64,000 bases of DNA. Origin: Bicyclus anynana (lineage: Eukaryota > Arthropoda > Insecta > Lepidoptera > Nymphalidae). The translations under genes were made by a program, and so were the position numbers. Shown piece by piece: positions 12,182-25,400 of this stretch (its first letter is position 1; every line of letters begins with the position of its first letter). The stretch covers positions 11,551,107-11,615,106 of the forward strand of contig NC_069087.1 of the NCBI RefSeq assembly GCF_947172395.1, given 5' to 3'. The notes under the pieces were generated by a model. It did no database searches and had not been told where the DNA came from. It saw only the letters and a program-made list of their open reading frames with translations.

Positions 12182-13494
12182 AAATGTGTTTGTGGTCACA
12201 TAATGGATGACTGCGAGGAGCCGCCGGTGCCGCCGCCTCGTCTCAAGAGACGGGCTCGATTGAGCAGCAAGGAGCGGGAGAAAAGAACTGTTAGCTGGGT
12301 ACGAACTATTTATTGCTTACAATAAGAGTTATTCTGCCTAATTGATCCAGTAGGTAGCCTATAATACTTCGTGTCATGAGGTCCGTGAATATGTGGTCAA
12401 TCGATAGAGGCCTGCGAGGAGCCGCCTGTTCCGCTGTCTCGTCCAGAAACGGGTTCGATTGAGCAGCAAGGAGCGGGAGAAAAGAACTGTTAGCTGGGTA
12501 CGAACTATTTTTTGCTTACAATAAGAGTTATTCTGCCTCATTGATCCAGTAGGTAGCCTATAAGACTTCGTGTCATGAGGTCCGTGAATATGTGGTCACT
12601 CGATAGAGGACTGCAAGGAGCCGCCTGTTCTGCTGCCTCGTCTAAAGAGACGGGTTCGATTGAGCAGCATGAAGCGGGAGAAAAGAACAGTTAGCTGCGT
12701 ACGAACTATTTTTAATGTCTTTGCCTTTATCAAACGTTGTCAAAGTATGTCGTTGGTAGTGGGTATGCGGCTTTGTATTATGAGGTCCATGTGTTTGTGA
12801 CCACACCATGGATGATTGCGACGAATCCGACAGGTCCCGCCTCAAAAGACATAGGCTTGATTGGGCAGTAAGGAGCGGGAGAAAAGAACAGTTAGCTGGG
12901 TACGAACTATTTTTAACGTCTTTGCCTTTAGCAAATGTTGTCAAACTATGTCGTTAGTAGTGGGTATGCGGGTTTTCGTATCATGAGGGCCATGTGTTTG
13001 TGGTCAGACCATGGATGACTGCGAGGAGCAACCGCCCGGTCCCGTCTCAAAAAACAAGCTTGATTGGACAGCAAGGAGCGGGAGAAAAGAACAGTTAGCT
13101 GGGTACGAACTATTTTTAACGTCTTTGCCTTTAGCAAATGTTGTCAAACTATGTCGTTAGTAGTGGGTATGCGGGTTTTCGTATCATGAGGGCCATGTGT
13201 TTGTGGTCAGACCATGGATGACTGCGAGGAGCAACCGCCCGGTCCCGTCTCAAAAAACAAGCTTGATTGGACAGCAAGGAGCGGGAGAAAAGAACAGTTA
13301 GCTGGGTACGAACTATTTTTAACGTCTTTGCCTTTATCAAACGTTGTCAAACTATGTCGTTGGTAGTGGGTGTCCCGCTGAAGTGGGTGACTGCGAGGGG
13401 CAGCTGCCAGGTCCCGTCTCAAAAGACGGGCTTGATTGGACAGCAAGGAGCGGGAGAAAAGATCATATAGCTGGGTACGAACTATATCCTGGAT
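12182..13494 (+). repeat. tandem array of par-3 exon-1 end plus donor (7 copies)
   Basis: Seven copies of an approximately 200-bp unit, each ending in AGCTGG or AGCTGC followed by GTACGA. Donor GTs lie at 12299, 12498, 12699, 12900, 13103, 13306 and 13475 (spacings 199, 201, 201, 203, 203, 169). Copies 5 and 6 are identical over 203 bases, so part of the array is recent. Copies 2, 3 and 7 lack the ATG; copies 2 and 4-7 have shifted frames. Open frames on the - strand here are products of the repetition. Confidence 0.92.
12203..12298 (+). CDS. baz: par-3 candidate first coding exon (alternative N-terminus)
   Basis: ATG opens 32 codons, starting MDDCEEPPVPPP and continuing with a basic stretch RLKRRARLSSKEREKR, then TGG followed by a GTACGA donor at 12299. 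Phase 0 at the donor fits the CR1 exon at 18723. It is not the canonical MKVTVCFG start of PAR-3, so it would replace the first strand of the CR1 fold with a proline-rich, basic segment. It is the first of seven tandem copies of exon end plus donor; only this copy keeps both ATG and an open frame to the donor, which argues that it is the functional one. It could instead be an exon of an unrelated or non-coding transcript. Confidence 0.45.
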
Positions 13495-16400
13495 TTTTTT
13501 GCGATAAACGTTAGACTGCCTTAGATACTATTCCAGTGATCAGGTCCGACTTCGGATCATGATAACCTTGGATTTGGCTATAAAAATATTGATTTTTTCT
13601 CTCTTGCACGAAATTCCCAGGCTATAGTTGGGAACTAACTTCCCAACACCAAGCCAAGAATTTTGTTCGGTGGACACGATAAGCCGTTGACTGCGGTAAT
13701 TATAATCAACATCTAATAGTGATCATTAGACATTTTATTTTATGTTTTTTTTTAAAGAATATTTACCATATCTTTTAAATATGAACAATATTCCCATTTC
13801 CCTCCAACTAGTCAGAAAAGACTGTATTAGGAGGAATGATCATCGTTACTTACGATCACATACCTATCATAAAACCTTTTAAATTAGGTATAAATTTTAA
13901 AATTAAATACTAAAATCTATATGATCAATTTCATATATAAATACCGGAAAAATTATGGAAAGAGAGAAAAATCGACCGTAAAATCACCACTGTTTCCGAT
14001 ATAATTGATTTTATTCACGGTAAAGCCCTCGACTCCGGCAAGGTCAAAATACGAGTACATATTTAAATTTCAGCATCTGTAGGTAAGGTATTGAACCGAT
14101 TTTATCTCTTGTGGTTCGGAATTTATGATTTAATTTATTGGAATAAAATCAATATGACGGAAGGAAGCAAGAAAATTCAAAATGTCGGAAACTATTACCG
14201 CACAGTAACAAAATATCAAAATCAAAATCAAAATCAAAAATCATTTATTTCAAGTAGGCTCAGTTTACAAGCACTTTTGACACGTCATTTGACTATTTGT
14301 AAAGATTCTACCACCGGTTCGGAAGGCAGGTTCTGCTGAGAAGATACCGGCAAGAAACTCAACAGTTGCTCTTTTGAAAAGTCATACAGTATTATAATTT
14401 ACAATTGATAACAATTACAATTTCTTATAGTTTTATTTCCTGTGTGAAGGTGGAAGCTGATCCAATGGCCTCCAAGCGCTTTTATCTATATTATATTGTG
14501 GATAGTTTTAGTTTTAGCTTCTTGTAAATATTTTACACCATTGTTGGTGTAATCATTGATTTAGCTTTTTCCTCGAGTGAGTGAAACGTCTCTTTACTTA
14601 ATGCTTCGGCCAACTCCACAATCCCTGTAGAACTAATCCCTAGATACTCAGATTTCTACAAAAACCTCGTGCATATTCATATAGAACACTCCTACGTAAT
14701 AGAAAATTAGCCACGAGCCTGGAATTCATAATCTATTTTATCTATAAACATAGGAGCATAAATATAATAAATACACTAAGTATACTTTAGAGCTCATCTG
14801 GTACTAGGTTCGATTTCCAGGTCATGATAATTTAAAATTTTATGTCTTTTAGAGAGCCGTGATAGCCCAGTGGATATGACCTCTGCCTCCGATTCTGGAA
14901 GGTTCGAATCCGGTCCGGGACATGCACCTCCAACTTTTCAGTTGTGTGCATTTTAAGAAACTAAATATTATGTGTCTCAAACGGTGAAGGAAAAACATGG
15001 TGTGGAAACCTGCATACCAGAGAATTTTCTTAATTCTCTACATGTGTGAAGTATGTCAATCCGCTTTAGGCCAGCTTGGTAGACTATTCGCCTAACCCCT
15101 CTCATTCTGAGAGGAGACTCGAGCTCAGCAGTGAGCCGAATATGGGTTGTTAGTGATGATGATGAGGTACATTGCTGATTATGGGCATGAACCTACGCCC
15201 TCCAAATCTAGGGCAGATTTCATATCCACTGGGCTATCACTTTTATTAGGTTACATTGAAGAAATTTCCTTAAAAAAACAGCGGTAAAATAAAACTAATG
15301 TAATCTATAACTCAAAAATATGCGGGTAAAATAATATCACTACAATTCAAATGTAGAACATGAAAATTGTATGGATATAGCAAAAAAATACAATGCTATT
15401 TTACTTGCGCAGTTCTCATTTTTTTGCTTTAACGATAATCTGTGGAGCTCCACCATTGTCGTCGTTCGACGGAGCAAGGCTGACAGTCGTACAAAGGATC
15501 GCGAACAAACAGACAATCGCGCAAAACATAGATATATCTACAATCGTATATAAAACCCGAGTGTTCACGCGATCGTTTCAATGAGTGGATTGAAAGGCGC
15601 AAATAACGCGTGGGAACGCTCGCGGTCGAGACAACTCTGAAGTGCCGTGATGAATAAGCTACTTGCCTCTTTTGTAAACAGTGTATAAACTGAATTATGA
15701 AGTATTATAAGCTATATTTTATTTTGTCAATAATAACCAGTAAAAAATTTAATATAAATGAAAAAATATCTACGTAAAATTTTTGCCGCCGAAACAAATG
15801 ACGTCATTCATAGAGATAACAGCGTGATTGGCGTTTGCAGTCAATCAATCAATCAATCAAATCATTTATTCACAAACCGATCACAAACTGATGCATAGTA
15901 GCGAATGATGTCACAGTTTATGATTGGCGTTTGCGGTGACTTGATAAAAATACAATTTTGCTTAATAAAAATATTACAATTACGAAATTATTTTCACAAA
16001 TAAAAATGTGATTAGAGTTTCTAGGCATCTAAACTGCCTATATGCAAAAAATCTTCTTAGTTTTATACAGCAGGCGAGTAGCCTATTCCTTCAATACCTA
16101 CGAGGAAAAACAAAAATTCGTTAAACTAATAAACAATGACATTTCTCACACGTTAATCTCCGACCCGTACATTAAATTGTTATGTTTTTTTTAATTGTGA
16201 TCCAACAAAAGACAATATATTTCATTTCAAAAAATGATTACTTTGAAAATACACTATAATAACACAATATCTACCCAATTGTATCAGTAGTTTTAGAAAA
16301 TTAACGCGGATATAACCTACATACCCAAAGCACAGTAGATATATTACAAGCAGTAGTTGGACTTCATACTAAAGGTCGAAACGCGAGCTATACCTACGCA

Positions 16401-19400
16401 GCTCGTACGTGGGGTGATCGTGGGGTGAAGACCGTTGCGACTGTGCCGCGGTGACGAACGCAGTGTATTGGATTTTTATTGACGACTAGGAAAAAAGTTA
16501 TTATTTTTATAAAGTTTGATTAATATTTTGTATTCTAAAGGCATAATTTAATAAATATATATATAAATAAATGCTTAAATGATAAAATTGTGTAAACAGG
16601 TAAATGACGTAAACGTTAATATAATATTATTAAATAATTATTTATTAACTTCTTCATTTAGGTTGTTTTCTTTGATTATTATGTAATACATAGATTTAAA
16701 TCTTATGACATGTATGTTTTGTATACATAAAGAAGTTACGTAAAGAAGTTGTTTGAATTTAACAACATTATTGTGTTGCTCATACTTTAATGTATTTGAA
16801 TAAAAAAAGTAAAGAGCCAGCTGATATCAATATACCTATCCAGATTTTTTTATTAAACTACTAGCGAACCCGGTCAATCTCAATTTGTTTTTTGTTGTTC
16901 CTTCCCTACATGCCAAGTCAGGGTCAATTTTTTATCGTCTATTCTATAGTGTGGGGGTATCGTTATCGGTATTTTTGTACATTACATAAGGGGTTAAAGT
17001 GCTAACATAATCTACGGAACCCTACACTGCGCGTGGCCCGACACGCACTTGATCGATTTTTTATTATTTGGTCACCTAGTGTGGTGGTAATGGATGGATG
17101 GCATCACCAAAATAAATATATGAAGGTCCTTCAAGATCATTGATTAGTATCAGCCTTATTTAAATCTACCAATCAAAAAACAACACGCATTTTATTGATC
17201 ACTTCCTATTTTACTACAATTTACAAAGTATTTTATTTGTTTATTTAAAAAAAAGTATATTTACAATCACATAACTAAATGGAAACACAAAGTTGGCAAA
17301 TGTAATTAAAATGCTGGAGGCAGGCAGCCCTATCACATGTTTACGGAGCGCGCGGCTGTAGGTATTTATTTCAAAAATATGGCCGAGTTATTATACTGCT
17401 TGTAATATATCTACTGTGCCCAAAGACACCCAAAGAGGGTACCCTCACACAATAAATAAGTTGTTTATTTTACTACCCGCTAATGATTGTTCTTCTTTTT
17501 TCTTTTTGTTAGTTTTTTTTTTAATACTGCCTATGTAATTATAACCAGTGCACAGTAAAACCAAGTGTGGTTTGTGTTGCATCATGGTTTGGCTTAATTT
17601 AAATATGTATTTTGTAGAATAATAAATAAATAAATAATAAATATGGGTCATATACACAGCCTCCAAGCCATTTTATAAAACAAACCACCTGCCTGTAACC
17701 TGTTATAACCCTACTTACCTAGCACCTAAAGTCAGCCATTGACGGTCCATTATTCTCACGTTTCTGCAGCGCAAACGGCAGCGAAGACGTTTCATAAGTC
17801 GAGCCGTCATGCACGCAGTGACCAATACACGATCAGTTATAGTCGTGGGTACTGCAGAAACGTGAGGATAATTGATCGTCAATAGCGTGCATATGACCTA
17901 CAACTATATTTATTCAAACACAAGTGACTGTATGAAATTTACAGTTGTAGGTAGATTTTTATTCAACATTTTGCTATCTATACATAAATAAGCATTAAAT
18001 AGGTAGGTACTGGCAGTTTGTGTGCTAATCATGCATTTAATTTATGCTTCAGTAACTTCAGTCGGTAACTGTGATAATAAAAGCATGATAAAAGTGGTTT
18101 AAAACACTGAAAACATGTCGACGAGTGCGAGTATTTACGCAGAATTGCTTGTTTGAAATTCGAATATTCTTATTTTTTTTTCATCTGATGGTAAGCGATG
18201 ATGCAATCTAAGATGGAAGCATGGAAGCGGGCTAATTTGTCAGGAGGAGAATGAAAATAGCTACAACCTTTATGGTTTCTACACGACATCGTACCGGAAC
18301 GCTAAATCGCTTGGCGGTGCGTCTTTGCCGGTAGAATGCCACGACCAAAGCCCCGGCCGAGCGCAAAATAAAAAAAAACACATCATTTACTTTTTTTTAT
18401 ATTTTTAACAAAACATTAAAAATATAAAAAAATATTATTTAAATTTTATTAAGTATTAAAAGCAATGAACTCCTATTTTTATTTTCATAAGTAATAGCTC
18501 TGTTAATTTGATACAAGTAAATTATTTAAAAAATTTATTTACTGTAACTAGTTACTGAAAGCAGTACAGCCTGCATAAAATAGATAATTAAAAAGAGAGA
18601 ATATTAGTAGTAGAAACAAGTCTCCATTAAGACATCAGCGCCGCGTCTACGGAATTTGTTTCGTGGCGCGAAGTATACTGTAAACTATTTCGCAGTAACT
18701 TAATTTTTTTTTTTAATTTCAGGGCCCGGAGACATGGGTGGGCGTGCGGGCTCTTCGCGCCAGCTCGGGGGGTATCCTGGACCCCGACGACCGCGTGCGC
18801 GACGTGGCGGATGACCGCGAGACCCTGACCGCGGAGTGCACCAACCAAGCGCCCGCCAGACCCGCGCCGGCAGATGGCGCCAGCGGCTCCTCTGCTGGCA
18901 CCGCCTCCCCTGACATGTTTCGGGTAAATAAATCTATCTACTACTATTAAGCCACGCCAAGCGATTTAGCGTTCCGGTACGATGTCGTGTAGAAACCGAA
19001 AGGAGTGTGGATTTCATCCTACTCCTAACAAGTTAGCCCGCTTCCATCTTAGATTGCATCATCACTTACCATCAGGTGAGATTGTAGTCAAGGGCTGACT
19101 TGTGGACAATAAAACAAATCAGGCAAGTACTCCCATGATATGCGGGCGACACGACTGAAGCCTTACAAGACCTGGATCAATTAAGAACACCTTGATCGGC
19201 CCAGTCGGGGATAGAACCCAGAATCTCCGTCTTGTAAATCCACTGCGTTTGCGCCACGGAGGCCGTCGAAAATCTGTGCTATATCAAAAGAGTAGAAATG
19301 TCCATCTGTCACTATCAACCTATATTAAAGGCCTACTGCTGGGCTAGTTCTTGCTCTTTATAGGAGGGGGGATATGAAGCTTAGACCCAACACGCTGCTT

Positions 19401-22400
19401 CAATGCGTGTTGGCGGGCTGGTAATGTTAATTATCGACCACTATCAGATATTAATGATAGTGAACGGAACCGTCAGCTTAACGTGTTCTCCAAAGCACAC
19501 ACCACCAATATCCCAACTGGAGACAGAGAATTTAACTTGAAATTTCTTCTATGAAAGAAAAACTCAGTAAGTACGAGTACCTCATTTACCCCGACCCAGG
19601 ATTCGAACCCACAGGCTAACCACTTGACCAATGTAGCAGTTATTTTAAAAAAAATATGATACTCTTGTATCGTGTAGATTAAAAACAAACACCTAATGAT
19701 TCGCGCGCGAATTGAAATTCAGTGAGGCCTGTACGGTGTAATACCTTTGCATTTTCCCTATGGGAAAGAATAAAGGAAAAAAAGTGCGCCGACCACGGCA
19801 TTTACTATGAAAAACATGTTAAGACACGTTGTGACGAGGTCCGTAAAATTTTTACTTTTCGGAAAGAAGATTTATTATTCATATCGCGACATGTTTTCGG
19901 ACAGTAAACAAATTAAATTCGTGCGTAATTTCAAAATGGGACAGTGCTTTCCAAATTGTGTGTGCCTGGAAAAGGTGAGTAAACAGTAGATAATAAATGA
20001 AATTAAATTATTTTCTAATTTATATAGAAAAAGTCGAAGTCAATATGTAATTATACTTAAAAACTGTTTTCATAAGAAAATTAAATGGACCTACTAGAGA
20101 AATACATATCTATCTTTACATAGGTACATGTACATTATAATAAACTATAATAAATAATTAAATAAATAAAAAGAAAGTCTTCCGCCGCGCCTGTCTGCCT
20201 GTCTGTCTGTTTCTTCGCGATAAACTTGAAAACTACTAAATAGTGAGAATTGATATACCGAATATTTATATTAAAAGTGTAATAATTTTGTGTTCTAATT
20301 TATAATGTAATACGAGTAGGTATATATAGAACAGTTTACATTTTCTTCTCTGCAAAATAAATAATTCCTGCTGTTATAGCATTAAATAACTGTTCTTTTA
20401 AACTAGGTACCTACGAGTTGCCGGAATGGCTTGATAGTCCAGTGGTAACCTATGTGGCTAAGAGGATCATGAAGTCCAGGGTTTGAGTCATGGCGTGGGC
20501 AAATAAAATTTAGGCGTTTTATTTATTTAATATTTGTATGTATTGCAGGGAGGCGGCGGCGTTGGTGGCAGCATGCGTGTGCCCAACTCGGACTCCTGCG
20601 TGGAAGTGGGCATCGCGCAGCTCGAGGACGGCATCAGCAGGCTGCAGGTGCGGCGCGGCAGCGAGCCCACGCTGCACCAGGACACCTTGCCTCCGCAGCG
20701 ACAGGTGAGTGTCACACTCGCGCGTGGAGGTGGGCATCGCGCAGCTCGAGGACGGCATCAGCAGGCTGCAGGTGCGGCGCGGCAGCGAGCCCACGCTGCA
20801 CCAGGACACCTTGCCTCCGCAGCGACAGGTGAGTGTCACAAGCAGCAGTGTCACACTCGTGCGTGGAGGTGGCATCGCGCAGCTCGAGGACGGCATCAGC
20901 AGGCTGCAGGTGCGGCGCGGCAGCGAGCCCACGCTGCACCAGGACACCTTGCCTCCGCAGCGACAGGTGAGTGTCACAAGCAGCAGTGTCACACTCGTGC
21001 GTGGAGGTGGCATCGCGCAGCTCGAGGACGGCATCAGCAGGCTGCAGGTGCGGCGCGGCAGCGAGCCCACGCTGCACCAGGACACCTTGCCTCCGCAGCG
21101 ACAGGTGAGTGTCACAAGCAGCAGTGTCACACTCGTGCGTGGAGGTGGCATCGCGCAGCTCGAGGACGGCATCAGCAGGCTGCAGGTGCGGCGCGGCAGC
21201 GAGCCCACGCTGCACCAGGACACCTTGCCTCCGCAGCGACAGGTGAGTGTCACAAGCAGCAGTGTCACACTCGTGCGTGGAGGTGGCATCGCGCAGCTCG
21301 AGGACGGCATCAGCAGGCTGCAGGTGCGGCGCGGCAGCGAGCCCACGCTGCACCAGGACACCTTGCCTCCGCAGCGACAGGTGAGTGTCACATGCAGCAG
21401 TGTCACACTCGTGCGTGGAGGTGGATTTTAAAATACCTACTTGTGAATAATTTAGAAGAGACTTAAATAAGCTTTTTATCATTAACTAGAGGACGCCCGC
21501 GACTTCGTCCGCGTGTAATTCAGTTTTTCAAAAATCCTGCGAGAACCATGAATTTTTCCGGATTAGATATAAAGATTTAGGCATACATAGGGTCATAGGG
21601 ATATAGGGTCAGAGAAAGCGACTTTGTTTTTGTTACTATGTAGTGAAGTGTTAGGGTGGCTCATTGACAATTTTTAGTTGGCCGATGGTTGGACGACTTT
21701 TTAATTATGCGTGATTTAGTTGGACGATTTAGTTGGGCATATGTGCGTATATCGCTATACCTGTTCTATAATCGGCCAACTAAGTCGGCCAACTAAAAGT
21801 TGTAAGTAGTAAAAAACTATTGTTTATTACAGGTCACAGACCAGACGAAGCGCTGGTCAGCGGCGGTGGTGTGTCGCGACGACGGCGTGGGCAGTCGCGC
21901 GCCGCACAAGGCGCACCCGCTGGACGGCCGCGCGCCCGACCCGACGCCCGACAGGCACGCCCAGCACTTCCAGCGACAGTCCAACCGCTTGTCCATGCAG
22001 TTCTCCGGACCAGGGTAAGGGAACGTTTACGGTTATGATGCTCAAGTAGTGAAGTACACGCACAATAAAATTGTCAATAGAGCAGGGTAAAAGTCGTGCC
22101 GTGTCTGCAATAGTAGGAGAGTCGAAGACGGGATTTTTGCAGTTACTCGAGCGCGGCAGTTAAACATAAGAGACTATACCTTGCACGTTGTTGAGTAGCT
22201 CCACCAAGTATGAACTCCTAATATTTTTGAAGTAAAAATAATGAACTTCAAAAATACTCATCCAACACGTCAGATAAGGATAAAGTGTATTAGTTGATAG
22301 CTAAAAGGTGTAGATTCCGAAAATCTAACTATTTGACTGTACAAAATAAAACCCTTGTATTTCAGTATCCGAGCCACAAGCGTGGTTAATTTTTTACTTA

Positions 22401-25400
22401 TTTTGAAGTAAATAGTCTCAAAAATAATCTCTAATATATTTTCTGATTATTCCAGTAAGCTGAAGTAATCAAAATTGCCTTTAAAGTCTGCAGTTTTTTT
22501 TCCCACCGCTAAAAATGAAAAAAGTATATAACCATTAACCATATAATTCCTATCATCTACGAGTAATCTACCAAATCTAATCGGTCCCCATGACGCTTTT
22601 GTAACTGCAAATTTAGCATCCCGGGCTCCCCTACTATAAGTCATACCTAGCTATATTACAGTAGACATTATTTCCTTGGGCATGACAAAACCTTATCCCA
22701 CTTTATTGACAATATGAGTATTATTGTAGTATGATTATACAAATCTTTCTATACATATATGTACATATATATTCTATATATGTCATACGTAGAAACTCGG
22801 TGTAACTCTATAGCATGAGACAGATCGCTCTACAAAGCGAATCATCTCTTTCTGTTTCTACAAGCATACAAATACGAGTACTATACTCATATGTAACTGA
22901 ATGCAGTTACATATGTGTATACTCTTATATGTATGGTCGTACATCGTTGTTTTTCTATAATTGTCCTGTAGTATGACTCACTAGTCGTGTTTTGCGTGAT
23001 ACGCTTACATTTAATGAATTAGATGCGTAATACAGTAACCTGAGTATTTTTTTGTATGGCCTTAGATAAAGTCGTAAACCTAAATTAAATAACATCGTTC
23101 TCATGTGTCTCGTGACCTCATTGTAAATTATTATTTATTATTTGTAAGTAGTATTATTTTAATAAATATTAATAAACATGATCAATATTATCCACCTAAG
23201 CGAAACTTTGTGGGTAGACCAATGGAGAATAGAACCCCAGACCTCTCGGAAATTAGTTCGGTAACATAACCGTGGAGTTATTGACGTAAATTACTATAAT
23301 AGAACAAATAAATCTATACTAATATTATAAAGCTGAAGAGATTGTCTGTTTGTTTGGTTGAACGCGCTAATCTCGGGAACTACTGGTCCGATTAGAAAAA
23401 TTCTTTCAGGGTTAGATTGCCCATTTATCGAGGAATGCTATAGGCCAGGGTAGGCGAACCAATGGCACGCGTGCCATTGATGGCACGCGACACAATATTT
23501 TGGGCACGTCGCCGATCATAAAACATGTGTAAAGTAGGTATTTGACATAAATTATTTGTCATCTAACCTGCAGCAACAGAAGTCACACAAATTTTACAAT
23601 AATTTAATTTATGCGTGTAATAAAAACATTCCAAAATGTACCTCTTTTGTTTACTAGGATAATGTATAGCCTATAGTATAGGCTATACATTATCCTAGTA
23701 TTCCTACGGGAACGAGAACCACGCGGGTGAAACCGCGCGGCGTCAGCTAGTAATAAAATAAAAACAATTATTTTGGTATTTTTTACAGAAGTGGAGTATG
23801 GCTCGATGCTGCCGACAAAGTCCAAATATACGGCAGCAAAAGTCTTCCCAGAGACGCCAGAAAGGAACCCTTAGGACAAGATACGCCATCAAGCAATGAT
23901 CTCAATCGGTAAGAAATGTCATTTACCTACTGTATATCCACGAAGGGTCATAAGTAGGCACCTGATGACATTTGTTACATAGAATCTCAATTTCGTTTAA
24001 GTCAACTAACATACGTCAAAGATAGTGAATTGGCCTGCAGGATATAAATAAACCACTGAAAGGAAGCTTTTTGTGTTATTTCTAAGGTCACAGCTCATTG
24101 GAGCCACCTGGCATGCGACAGGACTGTCTCGCCTCATAAAAGCTGCGCTATGTAATAAACGTATGAGTACGAGTATAGAAGTTTAAATAATAATGGTTTG
24201 ACATGGTAAATCTTTTGCGATACCGCGACCAACCTTCAATATGCCATGGTCATTGAAATATAATACCTTAGTTCAATGTAGTATTAAATTAAATTGATAA
24301 TTTAAAATACTTTGCCATCCTATCCCTATGTCATAGGTCTACTAGGCTGCGCTGGTGGTCAAATGCGGGCGGCTTCAATGAGCTATGACCCTCCTCACGA
24401 TTATCATGCCGATAGATAAAACTGACAGATTAATTCGTCAATCAGAAGGTTTTCTATCTAATCGGTAATCTTTTAAGAAAACACTCACAGTTAGTAGTTA
24501 GAAAATCTCCAAATACATAACACGTTACAGAAAGACATCCATATTACTAAACTGGTAATTATATTTGTATACAATGCTTCGGTCACAGTTAATATTATGT
24601 GAAGTGTCGTTAGTTAAGTGTGTGTCTAACTGTCTAATCTGTTGGGTTAGAAAATAGCTTTAGAAAATAATCAATCCATATCAATTATTTCAATTTAAAA
24701 TTAAATATTTTGTCAAGCCGTTTATTTTTATCTCTACAGTATAAATTTCTAATTAGTCTCTAACTCCCTGTTTAACACGATAATAAAGACAGAGAGACAA
24801 ATTCGAATCTCACACTGTTGAGTTCTAGAAACATAAGTTACACAACAATATTCTTATTTTCATCACTTAAAATATTAATATTTTTATTACAATGCAACTA
24901 GTGGACGCCGCGCGGTTTCACCCGCGTGGTTCCTGATCCCGTAGGAATTCGGGGATAAAATATAGCCTATAGCCTTCCTCGATAAATGGGCTATCTAACA
25001 CTGAAAGAATTTTTCAAATCTGACCAGTAGTTTCCGAGATAAGCACGTTCGAACAAACAAACTCTTCGGATTTATAATATCAGTGTAGATTTAAACTGAT
25101 AATGCGTAGTAACAGTGACGTGTTTGTATGAATGAATTAATTCCGTGTTTTTAGAGTGGAAGACATGCACCGTTGGGTATCGGGAGTCAACAACGTAGCC
25201 AACGTGCATCCAGTGCAGGAGAGGCAGCTTGATCTGTTACCGTCAGGTAGGTCTTTTCTTTTTAATTCTAAAAGCACACCTTCACACCTCTTTCGGTTTC
25301 TACACGATATCGTATTGGAACGCTAAATCGTCTAATTCTAAAGACTAAGACCGGTTCGGAAAGTAGGTTCTGCTGAGAGCCGGCAAGAAACTCAACAGGT

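Larger units (their letters stand above)
1..12202. other. gene-free upstream or 5' intron sequence
   Basis: No exon of par-3 or any other recognised protein was found on either strand. The region is AT-rich and holds the repeats listed separately. Apart from them, 467-1200, 1690-3780, 8000-9300 and 9960-11600 show no recognisable feature except a GC-rich patch at about 10440-10580. If the canonical PAR-3 first exon lies upstream, all of this is intron. Confidence 0.6.

Noticed and set aside
12642..13470. Open frames on both strands in the first-exon array
   Set aside because: Repeated short frames (two are identical) from the tandem units; no start or splice logic and no recognised protein.
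14853..14935. tRNA gene suggested by A and B boxes
   Set aside because: The boxes belong to the head of a SINE repeated more than ten times in the window; no full cloverleaf.
20605..21424. CRISPR-like array
   Set aside because: Units are directly adjoining exon copies with no unique spacers, in a eukaryotic genome.
20519..21482. Long open frames on both strands (up to 310 codons) through the exon array
   Set aside because: They arise because the 138-bp period is a multiple of three; only the peptide of copy 1 belongs to par-3.
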